Below, one piece after another: positions 13,461 through 24,775 of a DNA stretch of 64,000 bases (position 1 is the first letter of the stretch; each line of letters starts with the position of its first letter). A program made the translations under genes and the position numbers. The stretch comes from Polydactylus sextarius (taxonomy: Eukaryota > Chordata > Actinopteri > Polynemidae): contig CM028914.1 of NCBI GenBank assembly GCA_016801845.1, positions 743,501 through 807,500 on the forward strand. The letters are read 5' to 3'. The notes beneath the pieces were generated by a model. That model was not told the DNA's origin, did not search any database, and saw only the letters and a program-made list of their open reading frames with translations.

Positions 13461-15256
13461 CAAACCGAGCCATGTTCCCCCGTTCGGTTCCAAGTGCTGT
13501 CTACACTTCATGCCACGATGTAAACGATCACTTTTTTGTCTCCGTGCCCGTCTCACAGTCTGAAAACAGAATGCTCGCTTTTCCATGAAGATTAGCAGCT
13601 TCTCCCGCCACACTGCAACCATGTGGTTAACAGAGACAAGGTTGCACACTGGCTGTGTTGCTATCATTTCTTTTATTTCAAGGTGAACACAATGTTGGTA
13701 TCTTCTTAAAATCACCAAGTCAGAAAATTTTAAAATGTCAACAGAGACGCTATTTGGTCCTTTCAGTGAAGACAGTATATGATTGTTGGTCTGCCTCTCA
13801 CTTGTTGCAGTGGCTCTTCAGTGAAGAAGTCTTTCACACTGTGCATGAACAGCATTTACAGTTGTACTGTTGAGAACAAATGGCATAAGTCTGTTCTGAG
13901 TCGTGGGGAAATAAAAGCCTTACTGTGAAACCTCTTGGAAGTCCAGATAAATGGACTTGTCTCTGTGCAGCTGCTGTCTATTGTCTGACTAGATGACGGC
14001 TGGAATTCCAGCCCTGATGATGTTTCCTTTGGTCTGGAGCTGTTTGTCCAGAGAACTTTTTTGATGAGGTCTCAACCTTGCCCTAATCTCATTCCCATTT
14101 TCTCTGTCTTGTGTCAGATCTGTTTTTCTGCCCTCGATCCGACATTGTTTTGGATTTTATCTGTGTAGAAAACGCTTTATATCTTTAGACTTAAAAGCAG
14201 ATGTAGTTAAAAACCTCTGAATTAATTAGTTGGTTTTTGAAGGGTTTAGACCTCCTGCAAACACATCTGCATTTGAAGAGGGGAGAAATTCAGAGCACAT
14301 AGTCAGAATCCTGCTTCAGTGCCTGTTTGATTCCCCCTAATTTCAGGGTCATCAGTGATCATTTCATCACTGTTGTCCTCAAAGAGCCTCATTCATCAAG
14401 TATTTTTGTGAAAAACCTGGGAACACGAACACATCCAGAAGTCACTCTGCCATCCTCTGAATTTTTCACTGAAGCAACAGATTTAATTAAAGTTCCTCTT
14501 GAGACATTTTGCGTTTCTGTCTTGGAAAACGAATGATAGCAAATCACGTCTCATCTCTAAGTTTATATCTAAATGATTGCTTGTACTAAAACCATATTTC
14601 ACTGATTTTAATGTTGAGCTGAAAATGCAAATACATTTGTTGTTTAGCATCATGATTGCAGTGAGTTTGGGATCCGTGCAATGTTTGTGTGATTCATCTC
14701 AGAAATAGACACACAGATAACACTGACAAACATGTACTAAAACTGAATTTTACATTTACTATAAACACTGAACATGTGCGCAACACAAAAAGATGGATGA
14801 GAATCAGAGTCATTGTCCCGTCGATCAGCAGCTGATAGGACCGGAGCAGGATCTTCAGCGATGAATAGACACTTTTCACATCTGCTCATCAACACATTCA
14901 ACGGGTCTATTTTCAGACACGTTCATTTCTTAAGGAACATGGCAACAGCTTGAATGATTTGAGCAGAAAGGCCTGTCAGTTTGTTTTTAATCATTACTTT
15001 TATTCACTTGTCAGTAAAGCACTTTGAGACACAGAGTGTGAGTGTCTTAAACACTCCCCAGTATTGACACATTTCTAGTTTTCTATTCATCCATTACACA
15101 TATAAACTCTCAGTCTACTGTCCACTGTTTAGTATGTACACACGAAAATAACATCAGACACTTTGTCCGTTAGTAGATTAGAGAGTGAATCCACCAGCTT
15201 GAAACCTTCAATTTTGATTTCAGAATAAAATAAACAATCATAGTTGGGTCTCTTAC
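13461..15256. other. Gene-free DNA
   Basis: No gene, repeat array or paired splice motif of quality is seen. Short open frames at 13,440-13,718 (minus) and 13,655-13,873 (plus) have no recognisable content. The sequence is ordinary mixed-complexity DNA. Confidence 0.5.
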
Positions 15257-15319
15257 CTTTCTATGAACTTAATGGCTGAACATTTGCCTGTGACCACCCG
15301 TGAAGTCTCATCCAGCTTC
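15257..15319 (-). other. Candidate 63-nt exon (minus)
   Basis: Read on the minus strand, a TTAACAG acceptor at 15,320-15,321, preceded by a branch-type CATTAAC, leads into 63 nt ending AAAG at a GTAAGA donor (15,255-15,256). One frame is open throughout and ends with residues KCSAIKFIE before a split codon. It would preserve reading frame (1 nt in, 2 nt out). The upstream tract is only partly pyrimidine-rich and includes a 10-bp tandem duplication (15,351-15,370). I recognise no protein family. A 63-nt open frame is common by chance, so this may be a pseudo-exon. Confidence 0.2.
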
Positions 15320-15350
15320 CTGTTAATGGTCGTGAGGATGAGATACACAC

Positions 15351-15370
15351 ATATAGACAAATATAGACAA
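15351..15370. repeat. 10-bp tandem duplication
   Basis: The unit ATATAGACAA occurs twice head to tail. It lies just upstream, on the minus strand, of the exon candidate at 15,257-15,319 and forms part of its would-be polypyrimidine region. Confidence 0.8.
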
Positions 15371-15787
15371 ATTACCTCCTGTGCTCACATTAACACCTAC
15401 AGGTAGTTCAGAGGATTCAGTGAACCTAAGCTTCATGTCTCTGAACTCAGAGAAAACCAGCACAGACACATAGAGAACATGTTAACGCTTCATAGACATC
15501 AAGCTGGCATCGACAGCAACCAACAACCTTCCAGCGGCACTGTACCATTAGACCTCTACCCAAATGTTTTGTTTAAGGCTGACGCAACATGATATTTGTT
15601 CTGCTTTGTTTTTACTTCATCAGTCAGTTCAGTCGTGACACTGTGTTTATGTTCACCCTGTTTTACCCCAAGCAGTCAGTAGGGAGGCACATATCCATCC
15701 TCCATCCCGCTGACATCATTTTCACTCCTCACACAAGTTTTAGTAGCAGTTGCTTCAACAACAGTCTCATCAATCAAGCATAACACC

Positions 15788-15803
15788 ATATATATATATA
15801 TAC
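15788..15803. repeat. (TA)8 microsatellite
   Basis: A perfect AT dinucleotide run of about 16 nt followed by CACATACAC. It is a simple repeat only. Confidence 0.8.
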
Positions 15804-16009
15804 ACATACACCATTATTGTGGCAGTTGTGGAAAAGTCTCATGAGTCTAGTATCTGTCCTGGATGATTCATGGTTGCATGAATCTGTGGGTTAGCTAAGG
15901 TTCGATTGAATCACTGTGTATAAAGGGACCTATTTCTGGAATGTTCCATGACTCACCGCCCCACTATTCTCTGGGTAGAGATCCTCCTCTCCCCGGAGAT
16001 CTTGATCTA

Positions 16010-16400
16010 CTCCATCTCTGATAACAGTGGGATGGTCAAGGCCGGCACGCTCTGACTTTTCAAGGCCATTATTGCAACCACTGCTGCATCACTACCTTCA
16101 TCCACACCTCATTCCCCTAAGTGTGATTGATGGAAATGTGCTGGCCGGCCTGGCAGCGTGTCATGGCATACGGCCGAGGGCAAGGGCTCCTACGAGAGGG
16201 AGTGAGGAGAGGAAGGGGGGTGGAAGAGGATTTGAACTTCATCGATGCCCCTGCAAATCAGTGAGAGCAAAGTTTACACTTAAAACAATATGTAAGAGCA
16301 AAGTCATCACCCTTGACAACATGACGCCACGCCGGCCAAGACTGAAATAGCTCTGGGACGCTGGGGCACTTCCACCAAATCAACAGGCGGAGGAAAGAAA
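16010..16400. promoter_or_regulatory. Candidate conserved non-coding element
   Basis: About 390 bp of high-complexity, slightly GC-rich sequence with CpGs retained (for example CGGCCGAGG-like words around 16,140-16,200) and no simple repeat. A 107-codon open frame starts at a non-standard TTG or GTG-like position and has no domain, so I do not call it coding. Texture and length resemble vertebrate conserved enhancers. Conservation was not measured. Confidence 0.3.
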
Positions 16401-16569
16401 TACAGTTATAATCCTGTGAAGTTCACATAGGTCACATCTTTTAGTGCAAAGAAACAGCGACTATGTACAGTTGGTTTAGAGATTTATCTGGTCTAAGTGA
16501 CGTTCACTGACTCAACACACATGGTTGTTAAATGAGACTCCACGTTCAGATGATATCTGACTCACTCAC

Positions 16570-16643
16570 CTGTCTGCATTGTCCTTCTGTTGGAGTTGGA
16601 TGGTTTAACTACTAGACTACCAGTCGACAACCCAAACAGAAAT
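16570..16643 (-). other. Candidate 74-nt exon (minus), with tRNA A-box-like word
   Basis: On the minus strand a T-rich tract ends in TGATTAG (acceptor at 16,644-16,645) and 74 nt follow up to CAG and a full-consensus GTGAGT donor (16,568-16,569 and beyond). One frame is open: 1 nt, 24 codons, 1 nt. Inside it, 16,605-16,622 reads on the minus strand almost like the A-box region of tRNA-Glu, about 15 of 17 positions. No B box follows. It may therefore be a degraded tRNA-derived SINE fragment rather than an exon. No protein family is recognised. Confidence 0.2.
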
Positions 16644-16997
16644 CTAATCAGAAATATAAAAACAAGTGTAAATCTGATGGGAATTAACATTAAAAACTGT
16701 TTGATCAGAAAAACAAGCTACAGTTTGAAAAGCAACAATGTCATCAAGATGCTGATCGCACAGTAGTTCTTCAGTGATAATTTAGTAATATATCAGTACT
16801 TTTGAAACTCATCCTCCTAGGTACGCTTTAAGTATTACTACTTTTAATTAAGTAAAGGATCTTGAACGTCTTGCACCACCGCCTGAAGCTGTCCTTCTGA
16901 GATCAAACACTGACCCCCTGGAAGCTTGAAAGAGGCCGTAGGAGGTTTCTAGTTTCCTGTGCTTTAATTCACTTACAGCTGATTTCAATATGAGATC

Positions 16998-17012
16998 AAA
17001 AAAAAAAAAAAA
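16998..17012. repeat. A homopolymer, 15 nt
   Basis: An uninterrupted A run. It lies about 50 bp upstream of the first copy of the 17,065/18,065 repeat pair, and no equivalent run precedes the second copy. Confidence 0.9.
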
Positions 17013-17064
17013 GCAACATTACTCTGTCAGAAACATTTCAGTGAACCAGCTCTCCTCCGTCCAT

Positions 17065-17148
17065 GTGTGCACTCAAATATGTAACCAATTTCTCCTGGTT
17101 TGAAACCTGTTACCTTTGGTCCTGTTATTTACATCCATCGCAGACTCA
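17065..17148 (+). repeat. Repeat copy 1 of a pair 1 kb apart
   Basis: About 84 bp matching 18,065-18,149 in the same orientation, with roughly 6-7 differences and one single-base indel. The central 51 bp (17,089-17,139) are identical between copies. No simple repeat explains it, and I see no terminal inverted repeats or target-site duplication. It may be a locally duplicated regulatory element or two copies of an unrecognised dispersed repeat. Confidence 0.85.
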
Positions 17149-18064
17149 GGGAAGTGCAGAGCATTGTAGACATAGTGATATTCAATCCGCTTCATTGTCG
17201 ATGCTTGCAGGGATCAAGTGTGACTGTTGCCTTGGCAACCTACATTTAGCTCTTAAATGTGTTGTTGCAAAACCTCCAGCATCAATTCTAACTTTCTCCA
17301 AGGTTATATTGTCCTGCGGGTCACGTGACTCTCAACTGTAAACCTTGATTACACGGCGTCTCCCTGGGAGGCACGTTTCATGTCCATGGCCTGTGGGAGC
17401 GCAGCCTGAACACAACGTACCCTGACTTCCACGAGCGAGGTCACCTGAGAGCCAACACAAATTCAGACCACAACAACTTCACAGCAGCTGTGCGGCTGTA
17501 ATATTTATATTTATTGCACTCAGTGGATGTGTCTCACAGGGCTCCGGCAGATCTGTCTGTATACAAATCATAGTTTGTGCTCAAATTATAGCGCATCCTT
17601 TGAGAGGTGTTTATAAAATATGTATTTTCATGTTGTTTGATAGACGCAGAGCAGCACAAGTTTGTGGCCTTGATAAAAGTTTTGGGGGTTGAATTGCAAT
17701 AAGATCAGCACAAAGGTTTGACACCAGCAGCGAGTAATTGAAAACACTTTTCAGGGTCATGCTCCGTATAGATCTGAAGAGTAATTCTAGCCAGCAGAGA
17801 TGACAGAAACAGAAGTCAATGGGAGTTATTGCCTCTTAGTGGGGAGTTCATCGCTGAAGATCAGAGAAGAGGCGAACGACAAAGCAGCGAAGCCAAGGAG
17901 ACATCCAGTTTTTAAACCCGTGGCCACTGGATTGACACTGAACCACAGTCCTTTATGAGCACTGACGCAGCACTGTCCACAACAGCAAGTGTGGTTATCT
18001 ACAAAGATAGTGCTGAATGTTTGGTCTGAAGCTTGTTTACTTGCTCTTTAACCAGGCGTTTCGT
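17149..18064. other. Unique DNA between the two repeat copies
   Basis: About 900 bp without a gene. The sequence is high-complexity and has no simple repeats. The flanks of the two 84-bp copies do not resemble each other, so the duplication does not extend into this spacer. Confidence 0.5.
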
Positions 18065-18149
18065 GTGTGCGCTCATATATATTAACCAGTTTCTCCTGGT
18101 TTGAAACCTGTTACCTTTGGTCCTGTTATTTACATCCATCACAGACTCA
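18065..18149 (+). repeat. Repeat copy 2 of a pair 1 kb apart
   Basis: Partner of 17,065-17,148. The shared core runs from 18,090 to 18,140. Differences are confined to the first 25 bp, which include an AT-rich stretch, and one base at 18,141. High identity in the core with more divergence at the edge suggests either a recent copy or constraint on the core. Confidence 0.85.
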
Positions 18150-18529
18150 TCACAATGATCCCTTTGTTCAAGTTATGTGTTAAATGAAAATCAGGGTCAT
18201 GGTTAGTGTTCGATGGCGACGTGGTTGAGATCAAACACCAGTAAATGACACGGAGCATCTGAACCTTGTTGTGTTCAGGATGTTACTGTTTCCTCAGATG
18301 AAGAGTTAAACTTCAAACTAACGTTTTCTAACCTGGATGTTTGTTAGTCGTGTATCTGTCCGTCGTATTTGTTTCCTCCTCAAAGTCTCAGCGGTTAAAT
18401 GATGAGCACATCGTAGTAAATCATCAATGATGACAAAATCTACCCAAATAAATCCAAAATGTCAATTAGACTTGGTTTTCATTTCAGTCACGGACTAAAT
18501 TACTTATAATATCTATTTATTCCTCTTGT

Positions 18530-19290
18530 TTTTATATATGTGTTGAGCAGCCTGTCTTGATTTGTTTTCTCTGCATTTTATGCCCGTCACAGTCATTTTT
18601 ATGGCCTGTTGGTTTGATTATATGCTGTGTTTCTGCTTGCAAAGTGACAGAGTACACAGAAAAAGCTTGGTGCAAACACAATGCATAATGACTTTATTAA
18701 AGGCAGACGGTCTGGGAGAAATAGTATGATTGCTAAACAAAGCCAGACTCTCATGGGGTTTGCCCAAAAAAAATACTACATTCAAGGTTCATTTCATCTA
18801 ATACTTTCAGCGTAACCCTCCCCTTCCCTTTTCATCTCTATCCAAGGAACATCAGTAGTTTCTCATGGCTTTGTGTAAAATAACAAATTCAGGACTCTCT
18901 TGGGTCATCTGCAGTTAATTTTGTTGGTGATGGTGGAGTGGAGATCAGCAGAGAGAAACCGGAATAAACACAGAGAGGATCCACTGTCTGCCTCACCAAG
19001 TTAACTTCATTGTATTTTGCTTGGTCAAGCCCAGAGCACATGATCTCTAGAGAGAGGGATTACACTAGTACTAAGCTCCAGATATTTTTTTTCCATCTTC
19101 CATGCCTCTAATTAATCAGGGCAGGGTTCTACCAAGGGGCTTTACTGGCCTCTTGTCAATTTGCAGCTATCGTCTTGCTTAGACAGGCCCCAGTAGCACC
19201 AACTTAGCTGCTTCTCACTGTAAATAGCAACCTTTTAAAGGGAAAGCTTACACAATCTAACGCCAAATAAACAAAATGCAACCAATAAAA
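18530..19290. promoter_or_regulatory. Strong candidate conserved non-coding element
   Basis: Roughly 760 bp of even-composition sequence without simple repeats or long open frames. It holds a homeodomain-type word TAATTAATCA (19,109-19,118) and several CAATGC/ATGCATAAT-like words around 18,680-18,700. This is the longest stretch in the window with no frame over 60 codons on either strand and no repeat, which is typical of developmental enhancers. Conservation is inferred, not tested. Confidence 0.35.
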
Positions 19291-20159
19291 AACTGAGGTT
19301 AAAAATAAAGATCTGATGAGTAGGAAACACCACTGATGAAGCGATGGTGAGTAAGATCAGTGTTTCCAGAGAATTTGTAGGTCACAGTGTAAAAAGCTGA
19401 GGAACGTCTGGTTCTTTATTCAGATTTTTAATTAAATATTTGTATATGTCCCACTTATGTGACTGTTTATTGAACAGGGCTGTGGAGCTGAGTCGAGTCA
19501 TAATCTGCTTTTGTTCCTGTTGTTTCTGGAGAGCTGATATTCGTTGTTGATGTGAGCGTCATGTGGAGAAACGTATCTTCTGCTCCTCAGTGGTGGGCAG
19601 CTCCGTACGTTTGTTGTATTCTGTGCAAATTGTCAACACCCAAAGGTAAATAAGAATAATTTTTCTGCCAAAACAGGATAATTCAAATGTAAATTAGTCC
19701 CCAAACCATATTCTTCAGTTTCCCGATAGCTGGCAATTATATTTTCAGATCTGTGTTCAAAGGTGAAACCCTCAATCAGGACTTCAGGACAGAGATAAAG
19801 AGACAGACACAGACGGACGATGGCCGACGGCCGAATTCTCCTGACAAACTGAAATAATGAATCTCAATGCAACAGCCCAGCGATGATGTTATATGAGTAT
19901 CTCATTGTTTGAGTTTTTAATGTCTGGTCTTCACCTTGAACTCTTTGTCCTTATGAATCTGGTTTCTGTCTTTTTCTTCTCAATAACATATTTATGTAAA
20001 TATCCAGCCAATCACGTGGATGTTGTGGAGCATCTTCCTGTGCTACGGTTCAGTGACGGCCACTTTAACCCAATCAAATCATTAAACTGAGGAAGACGCG
20101 ACCTTGAACCTGTATCAAAGGATGACAAGGTTTGTCTGTGACCTATTGTAAAGTCCTAA
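19291..20159. other. Gene-free DNA
   Basis: No gene is recognisable. A GATG/GTGAGT donor-like word at about 19,346 has no polypyrimidine acceptor upstream. A 65-codon plus-strand frame (19,893-20,090) is hydrophobic in its first half but has no family resemblance I can name. Confidence 0.45.
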
Positions 20160-20800
20160 CCAGGTTAGTGTGGATGTCATAGTGAGATATACATCACAGC
20201 CAAGGCAGTGGTCACAGTCAGGCAGACAGTTGTTAAGAAACCAGGAGCTACTTTAAGCTTAGATTCATCACTTCAAAACATAATGGAAAATTGGCTACTG
20301 TAACATAATAATAGACTTTATTTTATTTGCTGAAACGTCACCTGTGGCTCATTAATTGGCTCCTGGTCTAATACATCACCCTGACCAGACGACTGCAAAC
20401 ACATTTCAGCAGCACAATTGCCTTTCGAAGCCACAGACTGTGATAGCTCGTTGCAAATGTTAAATCAAATGGTGCGTATTTTCTTTGGCACCACCCGCCT
20501 CAGGGATTTAGGCTCTATTGACAATCCACTAGTATGTTTCAGATTTACTGGTTCATGTCCAGCCAGCCCTTTTATTTTCAGTATGTTGGATTGCGGGATC
20601 TGAGGCGAGGAACATCTGTGAGCAATTGAGACAAAAGAAGGACAGGACCTCATCACAAGTGCCGCGGACATTAAGCTTCTTTTCTACCTTTGAAAACTGT
20701 TCGCCATGTGGTGAAATCTGGCAGTAATTATCAGGTTTGACTGCTTCCAGTGACAAATTAACAGATTGTTGATGCACTGGTTTGAAGAAAAAGACAGACG
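20160..20800. promoter_or_regulatory. Candidate conserved non-coding block
   Basis: About 640 bp of high-complexity sequence without simple repeats, containing CATTAATTGGC-type homeodomain words near 20,350. Overlapping short frames on the two strands (20,418-20,777) cancel each other as coding evidence. Confidence 0.25.
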
Positions 20801-21093
20801 TAGTTAGATCAGCTTTACTGTCACAACACTAAACAAACTAAACAAACTAGAGCAAACAGCCGAGAGTCGATGGAAATAACATTTAAACTAAATATTACTG
20901 CAACGTCACTGGTTTGGTTCCAAGTCAGGACTTTGTTTTCTTACTGTACAAACACTATGTTTCTAAAATGACAGTTAACACAGAAAATTTCCACCACAAC
21001 TTTCATAGCATCTTGTTTTATTAAGTGAACTTTCCAAAACTAAAAGATATTTAATTTACTGTCACAATACACAAAGAAAACTCAGGAACCTTG

Positions 21094-21141
21094 TTTTTTT
21101 TTTTTTTTTTTTTTTTTTTGAAAATTAAGTGAATCAATAAA
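21094..21141 (-). repeat. Poly(T) with flank shared with 2,894-2,934
   Basis: A 26-nt T run (21,094-21,119) is followed by GAAAAT and GTGAATCAATAAA, matching the flank at 2,913-2,933 apart from a 2-3 base change and an indel. On the minus strand this reads as a shared 3' end with a poly(A) tail. The longer T run would suit a younger copy. Confidence 0.45.
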
Positions 21142-21387
21142 TAGTTTATCAAAAGAATTGCTAATTTTTCCAGTTGTTGACTTCAGATTCCTGTATTTGT
21201 TCCTCAGTGGGGAAATAACTTATCGATTTATTCATTTTCAGACATTTTCTGCAACAGAGACAAAAGTCCAAACAATGAATTATTAAAACTAAAAAACAAA
21301 AACTTTAATTCAGGATTCAGACCTCACTCTCACATCCAGCCAAAAGTCTGCCTCAGGCAGGCACAGTATTTGGCATCTCCCTCTTAC

Positions 21388-21481
21388 CATCACTGGTGTG
21401 CGTCTTTTCGGGATATGGAAGAATTTTAGAGGGTTTTCTTCGTTTACAGGCTTTTGAGAAGTGCAACTGTTCACCGGCCAG
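21388..21481 (-). other. Candidate 94-nt exon (minus), best splice motifs of the minus strand
   Basis: Minus-strand order: branch-type CAATCAC, a strong pyrimidine tract ending TTCTTTTCCAG (acceptor at 21,482-21,483), 94 nt of candidate exon, then GATG and a GTAAGA donor (21,386-21,387). Two frames are open. The first is basic, with KACKRRKPSK near its middle and ends in a split Gly codon; the second is part of a longer open frame (21,310-21,552). The length is not a multiple of three, so inclusion would shift frame. I recognise no family. It could be a real exon of a minus-strand gene, a poison exon or a decoy. Confidence 0.35.
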
Positions 21482-21483
21482 CT

Positions 21484-24400
21484 GGAAAAGAAGAAAGCAA
21501 GGTTGTGATTGAGTTTGCCTACGAGGTAGAAGGCATGTGATAGTTCAGACATGATAAGCCAAGGGACCCAACTGTAGTGTACCAGATGGATAGAGATATT
21601 GCAAGAGGCTTAAGGCAGCGTAGAAAGATGAAGGGATTATAGCAGCCAATCTTTCTGTCAATAAGTGTTTCAGAGACTAGAAAAATTTACCTATAACTGT
21701 GTTTCCAAGCAACGGAGCATTTTCTATTGGCTGGTCTCTGGACAACAACTGCACCATCAAGAATTAGTTTTATAAGCAAAACTGAAATTTATGAATAAAC
21801 CAGTTTGGTACGATGAATACTAAACAAGCTTCCCAGATGGTGGAGTCCATCAACATCAACGCTGAAGTTTCCACCAATAAACTGAACTCGTCTTTACTTC
21901 ATTTCTCTTCTCTACTGATTCTTCTTATAGAGGAAGATGAACATGTAGTTACTGATAAATCAAGGCTGTAACCGGTTGATTTTAAACAGGATTAGTATTG
22001 TACGGAGACACTGCTCTGCTGTGTTTTAATGAAGAGAACAATGCACATCTTGTCTTTAACCTGTTTACTTGATCACACGGAGGCTGCACCATCACATAAA
22101 TCTGATAGTAGCATCGACTTATTCAGGAAGTCGAGGTACTGTTGGTTTGAGTTGAAATAACAAAATTCATCCATCTGAGGTCTGAACCAAACAACAGAGG
22201 AGCAGCTCTTTAACACTGCATGTTAACCCTGGGATTAAGGCTAAAATGAAATGAATCATCGTGGTTTTTCACTACTGCAGAGATGAAATCATCGTTATCG
22301 TTTTCATTTGTTGCTCTAGTTGGTGTTTGTCACAGTGAAATCGGTGGTAATGGCGCCCACTGACCGTGCTCCTTTAAAGTGATATGTCATTGGATATGAC
22401 AGGTGTATTGGAAATTATATTAGACTGGAGTTTCAGAGTCATCAGTCACTGGTTCCTGACAAGTTACTGATGAGAATCACAACTATTTCCTGTCTTCCCC
22501 CCACAGGGATATGTTTCTTGTGGGGGGAGGAGGCCCACAGTGATTGTGAAGGTGGCATTGACAAAGAGCGTTTGTTTCTGCTGTTGAAAACAAGTGATGA
22601 GGTAGAAAGCTTCTGCTTTGTTATTTGTGCTGTGATGTCCCTCACTCTTGTCCTAACATTTTCTGAGTTTGGGGCCAATTTTATCAAACAGGAAAAACAT
22701 TTTCTTCAGCCTCTGAAACTGGAGCTGTTCATTATCCGACATTGTTCATTTCCTGAACATCCTATAACTTCCTTAAAAAAGGCATTTAAGGAGCAGGCGC
22801 ACGCAGGAGATTTCCAAGGTGTCAGTTAACATAAAAAACATCCCCAGCTCTGTATTCATGAGCTCTGCTCAACAATGTTTCTTTGTAGAACCTGATGTTA
22901 CTTGTATTTTATGTTGTGAGAGCTTCATAACTAGTTTTTCCATCTCTGCACTGAAATACTAATCATATTTTTGTAGGAATGGTTTCCCTCTAGTAGTTCG
23001 AGGTCACATCTCAAAATTATTATTTTTGTATGAACAGCAGCAAAAAATAAAAAACCCCAAAATATTTGGTTTTGGTTTTAAAAAAATGCAGAAAGGTAGC
23101 ACATATTCACATTTCCGAGGCGTCCTCTTGACTTTAATCCCTGTGGTGATGAATATTTGAACAGATTTCTGTTAACACTGGGCATCCATCCTATTTTTCA
23201 GTGCTTTAAATACACCGTATATTTCTCTCCCCTGAATCTGTCATATCAACACAGGGGATCTCACTGCAGAGACAATCGCCCCGTGGCGATGCTCAGTCAT
23301 CAGCCCTTCCAGTTGCAGGAGGAACGTGGGCTGTTCTCAATAACAAACACTCACTAGACTGTCTACACAGAGCAACACTGCTGGAAAATACAGTAACTGG
23401 AGATCTTTGCAACGATTTTGGAAGTCGTTTACAATTTCAGCTGAAGTGCGATAGAATCTATTCAGAAGCTTTTGCAATTAAAATTGAGAAGTGTTTTACA
23501 GTTTCACTGTTCTCTGCTGCTCGTTTCATTTGGAAAGAAACATATCTCAGAAAATGGGTCATGGCAGTTCAATTCTACACGTTGATGCTTTAGAAACTAC
23601 AGTGAGAGATCTTAACCTTTTTAGACTTTGTCACCAGCTTGATGAAGTGCATTTCTAAGAACCATCCTATCTGAAAATCTGAATCTGTATCACGAGCCGC
23701 TGTGGTGCTTGTTTTAATGCAGTAGATAAGCTCACCCGCTGCATCTTGAGATCATTTATCGGAAGACATAAGGGTCATTGCCCCTATAAAAGCCACTAAT
23801 GACGTTACAATTGAATTGTCTGAAAATACAGGCAGAAGACAGAGGTAGAGATAATAGAGGTTCCGATTAGGCATCTGGCAGTATGGCGTATAATGAGATT
23901 GCCTATGTATGAGTTGATTATGCTGTCATATTGACAAAAAAATAATTGCATTTGCCATAGTTCCCAGGAGGGCTTGAGGTTGGGAGTTAGAAAAGTGTTT
24001 TTTTTTAGTACAAACACATGGATAGTGGAAGAGATCCTCCTCTCATGTCAGGGCTGTTAGCACTAAAGGTCATCCACTCAGACATGGACACTGGAGAGTT
24101 GTCTGACTTTAATCTGATGAAATATGTGCTGTCTGATTGTGAATTGTTGCAGGGTTTTTACCTGTGTTGAGAGTCTTCAGCGCTGGAATTTGTTTTCAAA
24201 CCACATCAGAGACAGAAACGTCATCTTGAGTCCACATGTGTCTGTGTTGTTTCCTACGTCTCGGTGTCGTTGTGTTGTTGTGTTGTCAGGCAGCGTTGTG
24301 GTTGTAAATAAACAGAAAGTCACTTGTTTGTTTTTTTGTGTCAAACTTAACTCCGAACATAAATATCATGTGTATCCTGTTAGATTAAAATGAAACATAA

Positions 24401-24708
24401 GATATGAGATAAAAAAGTCTTCTGATTCATGTTTAAGTTCCTCGCTCAGCGTAGCGACGTGTAGAATACAGTAAAATGACTTTGTGCAAACATGTTTGAT
24501 TTATGCAGATGTAAAGTGCAGTTGATATAAAATGATATAAATTATTCCTCAGCAGCGGTCACAATGTTTGCTAACATTATGCAGTGTGCTGCTGCTCCTG
24601 TGGGTGTCTCAACACTGTCAGTAGCTGGAGATATTAGAGGAGAAACCGTTGAAAATCGATCTACAAATTTTACTTCACAAACTCCGCTCAGCCATGTCTT
24701 TTTTATTT
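21484..24708. other. Gene-free DNA with enhancer-like parts
   Basis: No gene is recognisable. Parts at 22,440-22,860 and 23,640-24,080 are of higher complexity and repeat-free, and could be conserved non-coding DNA. A GTTGT-rich low-complexity patch lies at about 24,240-24,310. The 119-codon frame at 22,470-22,829 has no domain and is opposed by a frame on the other strand. Confidence 0.4.
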
Positions 24709-24710
24709 AC

Positions 24711-24773
24711 CTGCTGTCCGAGCTGACAGAGCGGCCTAATATCAGCCTGGAACTGACACTGTAAAGCTCAGAG
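24711..24773 (-). other. Candidate 63-nt exon (minus)
   Basis: On the minus strand, GGTTTTATTGCAG forms a good acceptor (24,774-24,775). The 63 nt after it end in CAG before GTAAATA (24,709-24,710), a moderate donor. One frame is open with the same phase in and out (1 nt, 20 codons, 2 nt), serine-rich, ending SVSSDS before the split codon. Its phase would join in frame to 15,257-15,319. That compatibility has a one-in-three chance of being accidental, and neither piece resembles a known protein to me. Confidence 0.22.
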
Positions 24774-24775
24774 CT

